DNA of 64,000 nucleotides from Afifella aestuarii (GTDB taxonomy: Bacteria > Pseudomonadota > Alphaproteobacteria > Rhizobiales > Afifellaceae): assembly GCF_004023665.1 (NCBI RefSeq), contig NZ_SAUF01000005.1, positions 682,001 through 746,000 on the forward strand, read 5' to 3'. The notes below the pieces were generated by a model. The model saw only the letters and a program-made list of their open reading frames with translations. It ran no database searches and was not told the DNA's origin. Below, piece by piece: positions 60,456 to 64,000 of this stretch. How positions within the stretch are numbered: position 1 is the stretch's first letter; each line of letters begins with the position of its first letter. The position numbers and the translations under genes were made by a program.

Positions 60456-61109
60456 TCAGTCGCCATCCAAAGGCTCTTCGTCGTCCCGCAGCGCCTCGCT
60501 CCCAAAGGCAGGAGGCGCTTCGAAGCCCGGCGGAATATTGGCGTTCAGAAGGCCTGCTGCCTTCAGGTCGAGGAGACCCGGCAGATCGCCGATCGCTGCA
60601 AGTCCGAAATGATCGAGAAATTCGTTCGTCGTCCCGAAAGTCAGCGGGCGCCCAGGCGAACGCCGACGCCCCCGCGGCCGCACCCAACCTGTCTCCAGAA
60701 GAACATCCAGCGTACCCTTGGAGGTCGAAACGCCCCTCACCTCTTCGATCTCCGCACGCGTGACCGGCTGGTGGTAGGCGATGATGGCGAGCGTCTCCAT
60801 CGCGGCCCGAGAGAGCTTGCGCTCCTCGACCTTGTGCTCCTGCAACAGAAAGCCGAGATCGCTCGCAGTGCGAAATGCCCAACGATCGCCGATGCGCCTC
60901 AGATTGACGCCCCGGCTCGCATAAGCGGTCTGCAATTCGTGCAAGAGCACATCGACCGTCACGCCCTCGGGCATCTTGGCGGCCAGCTCCGCCTCGCTCA
61001 TGGGCTTCGCCGAGGCGAACAACATCGCTTCGAGCATCCGCAAATGCAGCCGGCGATCCTCCGGCGATAGGCTGGTGACGTTGCTGCCGCTGGCGAAAAG
61101 ATCAGGCAC
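60456..61109 (-). CDS. scpB: Segregation and condensation protein B
   Basis: Winged-helix dimer that with ScpA and SMC forms the condensin-like complex for chromosome segregation. The 217-residue protein has EDRRLHLRMLEAMLFAS at its start, GDRWAFRTASDLG and AYHQPVTRAEIEEVRGV as family blocks. The GTG start at 61109 lies within the scpA end (8-base overlap) after an ideal GGAGG; the longer frame to 61157 is not family-like. Confidence 0.93.
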   Translation of the reverse strand: MPDLFASGSNVTSLSPEDRRLHLRMLEAMLFASAKPMSEAELAAKMPEGVTVDVLLHELQTAYASRGVNLRRIGDRWAFRTASDLGFLLQEHKVEERKLSRAAMETLAIIAYHQPVTRAEIEEVRGVSTSKGTLDVLLETGWVRPRGRRRSPGRPLTFGTTNEFLDHFGLAAIGDLPGLLDLKAAGLLNANIPPGFEAPPAFGSEALRDDEEPLDGD

Positions 61110-61899
61110 GCTTCGCCTCCAGCGAAGCAGACCTCCGCCGCACGTAGAGAGGCGCAAAATTGGAGGACTGCGTCAGTTCCAGCTTGCCCTCCCGCACCAG
61201 TTCGAGGCTTGCCGAAAGCGCACTCGCTCGGGCTGTCGCCCGCAATTCCGGCTTGGCCAGAAACTCGGTCAGATAGGTGTCCATCGGCATCCAGGTCGCA
61301 TCTTCGCCGATCAGGCGCATGAGGCGATCGCGCGCTTCCTGCAGCCCGATGACCTTGCGCTTCTTCACCTTCACGAAGCTCGCAAACTGGCGCGCACGCA
61401 ATGCCGAATAAGACTGCAAGAGATCGTAAAGCTCCGCGCCCCATCGCATCGTGCGGTCGCTGGCGATGGCTTCCGGCATACCGCGCTCAAAAAAGCCGGA
61501 CCCGAGCTTGTCCCGGTCTGACAGCCTCTCGGCCGCGTCGCGCATGGCCTGAAGGCGCTTCAGGCGGAAAGCGAGCCGCGCCGCCATTTCCTCGCCAGAC
61601 GGTTCTTCCATCGGTTCGGGATCGGGCAGAAGAAGCCGCGACTTGAGATAGGCGAGCCACGCCGCCATCACGAGGTAGTCGGCAGCGATCTGCAGATGCA
61701 GCTTCCGTGCATGATCGATGAAAACGAGATACTGCTCGGCCAAAGCCAACACGGAAATTTTTGTCAGATCGACCTTCTGACTGCGGGCGAGAGCAAGAAG
61801 CAGGTCGAGCGGGCCTTCGAAACCGTCGACGTCGACAAGCAGCACGTCGGCGTCGTCGACGGGCGTATCTTCCTCGAAAGCATCCGCCGCAGCACTCAT
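61102..61899 (-). CDS. scpA: Segregation and condensation protein A
   Basis: Kleisin-like subunit linking SMC heads, 265 residues. N-terminal FEGPLDLLLALARSQKVDLTKIS and the AADYLVMAAWLAYLKSRLLLP block are diagnostic; a C-terminal winged helix follows. It overlaps nagZ by 4 bases (ATGA) and scpB by 8, so all three are coupled. The grouping with nagZ is conserved in alphaproteobacteria. Confidence 0.95.
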   Translation of the reverse strand: MSAAADAFEEDTPVDDADVLLVDVDGFEGPLDLLLALARSQKVDLTKISVLALAEQYLVFIDHARKLHLQIAADYLVMAAWLAYLKSRLLLPDPEPMEEPSGEEMAARLAFRLKRLQAMRDAAERLSDRDKLGSGFFERGMPEAIASDRTMRWGAELYDLLQSYSALRARQFASFVKVKKRKVIGLQEARDRLMRLIGEDATWMPMDTYLTEFLAKPELRATARASALSASLELVREGKLELTQSSNFAPLYVRRRSASLEAKRA

Positions 61900-62924
61900 C
61901 CAAGAACCCTGTCTGATCCCAGCAACTGCGACAACCGCTCGTGCAAGAACGCCCGGTCTCCGACCTCGTCGGCAACCCTTGCAACAAGGGACGTCTCGGC
62001 GCGCTCAAGCGCATTGCCGGAAAGCTCCGGAACGGAATTCGCCACCTCGCGCATCTCCTCCATCTCGCCATTGCAGTGAAGGACGATGTCGCAGCCTGCG
62101 GCGATCGCACGCCTGGAGCGTTCGGCCGGACTGCCGCTCAGCGCCTTCATGGAGATGTCGTCAGTCATCAGCAGACCATCAAAACCGATTCGCTCACGGA
62201 TGATGTTAGCGATGATTGCCGCGGAATGCGTGGCCGGCTGGGCGTCGTCCACCGCGGAATAGACGACATGCGCCACGATGCCGAGGGATGCCCGCGTGGC
62301 CAACATCCGAAACGGCGCGAAATCGACGGCCTCGAGTGCCGCCAGATCCGCATCGACGACGGGAAGCTCCTCATGGCTGTCGGAAGCCGCGCGACCATGC
62401 CCAGGCAGATGCTTGATCACCGGCGTCACTCCACCGGCCCTCAGTCCGGTCATGACAGCACCACCGAGCGTCACCACCATGTCGACCGTGTCCCCATAGG
62501 CGCGATCGCCGATGATATCGTGGCTGCCCGGCCCCGGCACATCGAGAACCGGCAGGCAATCCACGTTGATGCCGAGTTCGACGAGGTCGAGCGCCATCAG
62601 CTTGGCGGCAAGCTGTGCCGCCTCGATGCCGGAAATCGGATCGGCCTTGTAGATGTCACCGAAACGCTTCGCCGGAGGATAGGAGCGCACCACCGGCGGA
62701 CGAATACGTTGGACGCGGCCGCCTTCCTGGTCGATCAAGATCGGAACGTCGGGACGGTCGAGCGTCTCGCGGACACTGTCGGTCAGGCGCCGGATCTGGC
62801 CCGCATCTTGGATGTTGCGGGCAAAGAGAATCACGCCCCAGGGTTTTTCATCGCGCAAGAAAGCGCGTTCTTCCTCGCCGAGCGTGAGCCCGGCGAGGCC
62901 GCAAGCGAAGGCCTTCGCCATCAT
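61896..62924 (-). CDS. nagZ: Beta-N-acetylhexosaminidase (peptidoglycan recycling)
   Basis: Cytosolic glycoside hydrolase family 3 enzyme that removes GlcNAc from anhydro-muropeptides during cell-wall recycling; its products control AmpC in other bacteria. The 342-residue protein has IDQEGGRVQRI, KHLPGHGRAASDSHEELP (His/Asp pair of the mobile catalytic loop) and MTDDISMKAL with the nucleophilic Asp. It overlaps scpA by 4 bases and follows the SPOR gene by 25. Confidence 0.96.
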   Translation of the reverse strand: MMAKAFACGLAGLTLGEEERAFLRDEKPWGVILFARNIQDAGQIRRLTDSVRETLDRPDVPILIDQEGGRVQRIRPPVVRSYPPAKRFGDIYKADPISGIEAAQLAAKLMALDLVELGINVDCLPVLDVPGPGSHDIIGDRAYGDTVDMVVTLGGAVMTGLRAGGVTPVIKHLPGHGRAASDSHEELPVVDADLAALEAVDFAPFRMLATRASLGIVAHVVYSAVDDAQPATHSAAIIANIIRERIGFDGLLMTDDISMKALSGSPAERSRRAIAAGCDIVLHCNGEMEEMREVANSVPELSGNALERAETSLVARVADEVGDRAFLHERLSQLLGSDRVLG

Positions 62925-62949
62925 TCAGATCGATATCCTGCGTGGAGTT

Positions 62950-64000
62950 CTACTGCGTTACGAAGCAACTGCCGCCGGCGCTCTGCAGATTCTCGCACAA
63001 CGAGATCGCCGCCTCGCGCGAAGCCATCGGGCCGACGCGGACACGGTAATAGATGCCTTTGTCGCCGAGATCGGCCTGAAGGATCATGGCCTCCTGGCCT
63101 CCGAGAAGCTGCGGAAAACGACGCTGCAGATTGCTGTAGGACGACCGGGCCTGCTCTTCTGAACGCTGGGAGCTGACCTGAACCGCCCATCCGGCCGGCG
63201 CCGTGGAGGCGACCTGCGGCTCTGACGCATTCGAAGTCGGCGCCGAGGCGGTCAAGGAAGAGGCCGACGCCGCCGGCTGCGGCGCGGTTTGCGCCGAACT
63301 GGGGGACGGTGCGACGAGATCCGGCACAGTCGGTCGCGCCTGCGGCAGGTTCGCAATGTCGAAGCTCGGCGTTTCGGCGGCAGTCGGCGTTTCGCCGAGC
63401 CCATTCGGCTCCGCTCCCGCTTGCGCGTTACTTCCGCTTTCGTCAGCAGGCATACCGCCGTCTTCTGGCTGCACGCGCACGCTCTGCACCTGGACGGGCT
63501 CCGGGTCTGTCGCTGGCGCGGGCCCGGCGAGTTCCCTCGGCTCCTGAGGGGTAGCTGCCTGACTATCGGGAGCGTTTTCCACGATCGTGCCATCCGGACG
63601 GACCGTCAAAGTGCGAACCTTCTTGGGCCCAATCGGTGTGACCTGTGGCCCGACCTGCGGCTGAGCCGTATCGTCCGAAATGCGCGCGGAGATCTTGCCG
63701 TCATCGTCTACCGCGGCGGCTCCATCATCGGCGGCCTCACCCTCTTGTGCGTTCGGCAACACGATGCGAGCGATTTCCCGCGGCTCTTCGTTCCGGTCGA
63801 CGAGCTTTTCGTCGGTCTCGGGGTTGCGGCCAGAGACGCGGTCGAACACGGCTTGGCCGACCTCGTCGTCTTTGTTGTCTCCCGGGCTTTCGACGGCCAC
63901 TTTCACGTCGCTGCCATCGGCGGTGATGACGGGAACGGTCCCATCTGAATCGCCCTCACCTCCGCCAAGCATGGCAATGACGCCGCCACCGACAACAACG
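62950..64000 (-). CDS. SPOR domain-containing membrane protein, N-terminus beyond window edge
   Basis: Peptidoglycan-binding division protein: the visible 350 residues start inside a membrane segment (VVVGGGVIAMLGGG), continue through a long acidic Pro/Ala/Ser-rich disordered linker and end in a SPOR domain (AGWAVQVSSQRSEEQARSSYSNL onward, about 80 residues), which binds denuded glycan at the septum. The start codon lies right of base 64000. It precedes nagZ by 25 bases; FtsN-like function is plausible, not shown. Confidence 0.88.
   Translation of the reverse strand, partial: VVVGGGVIAMLGGGEGDSDGTVPVITADGSDVKVAVESPGDNKDDEVGQAVFDRVSGRNPETDEKLVDRNEEPREIARIVLPNAQEGEAADDGAAAVDDDGKISARISDDTAQPQVGPQVTPIGPKKVRTLTVRPDGTIVENAPDSQAATPQEPRELAGPAPATDPEPVQVQSVRVQPEDGGMPADESGSNAQAGAEPNGLGETPTAAETPSFDIANLPQARPTVPDLVAPSPSSAQTAPQPAASASSLTASAPTSNASEPQVASTAPAGWAVQVSSQRSEEQARSSYSNLQRRFPQLLGGQEAMILQADLGDKGIYYRVRVGPMASREAAISLCENLQSAGGSCFVTQ

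Overview
This window looks like a chromosomal, housekeeping-rich segment of a GC-rich alphaproteobacterium, most likely of the order Hyphomicrobiales (Rhizobiales). The evidence is a Pcs-type phosphatidylcholine synthase with its family-specific motif, an IalB-family periplasmic protein, a DUF1127 protein, a GAAC-N7-GAAC SOS box of the alphaproteobacterial type, and conserved neighbourhoods (glmU-glmS-DUF502 beside recG/sdhE-mfd; gyrA...coaD-ppi-ppi-queA-tgt; nagZ-scpA-scpB, tatABC, serS-surE-pcm, yajC-secD-secF). The genus cannot be named from the sequence. There is no plasmid, phage, transposase, integrase or CRISPR signal. Gene density is high, with only one gene-free stretch above 300 bases (60089-60455).

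1-12 kb: a minus-strand cluster pcs-terC-quinone oxidoreductase (the last cut by the window edge), a UbiH-type hydroxylase convergent with an AEC transporter, an LpxL-like acyltransferase, hspQ, an Nramp metal transporter, an IalB protein, an orphan YejA-type binding protein, a FrnE-like DsbA protein, and a divergent heavy-metal pair (cation-efflux transporter and MerR regulator) around a putative operator. 12-23 kb: mfd-sdhE divergent from recG, then DUF502, glmS, glmU (amino-sugar nucleotide supply for peptidoglycan and LPS) and a DMT transporter. 23-29 kb: tRNA-Lys(UUU), a two-gene RND efflux pump without an outer-membrane channel gene, and small unknown proteins, one a 42-residue membrane peptide translationally coupled to its neighbour.

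29-37 kb: one long minus-strand run gyrA-lysE-coaD-cyclophilin-cyclophilin-queA-tgt ending in the queuosine pair. 37-44.5 kb: MarC, PfpI, an unknown lipoprotein, DUF1127, a voltage-gated K+ channel with a zinc-ribbon tail, a NUDIX hydrolase, uvrA and a VOC protein. 44.5-49 kb: ssb behind an SOS box, a di-haem cytochrome c peroxidase behind an FNR/FixK-type box, a ZnT9-like cation transporter and trmFO.

49-64 kb: envelope biogenesis. A pair of homologues of mitochondrial complex I assembly factors (NDUFAF6-like and NDUFAF3-like) follows secF-secD-yajC; then a DUF815 ATPase, an NlpD-like degenerate M23 lipoprotein, pcm-surE-serS, tatCBA, scpB-scpA, nagZ and a SPOR-domain protein truncated by the right edge. 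Sec and Tat export, chromosome segregation, peptidoglycan recycling and protein repair are thus grouped.

I found no convincing undescribed system. The points most worth a second look are residue-level deviations in universal enzymes (GyrA Gln91, missing zinc cysteines in Tgt and UvrA), two clear regulatory sites (SOS box, anaerobox), the complex I assembly-factor-like pair, and several small or unusual membrane proteins.
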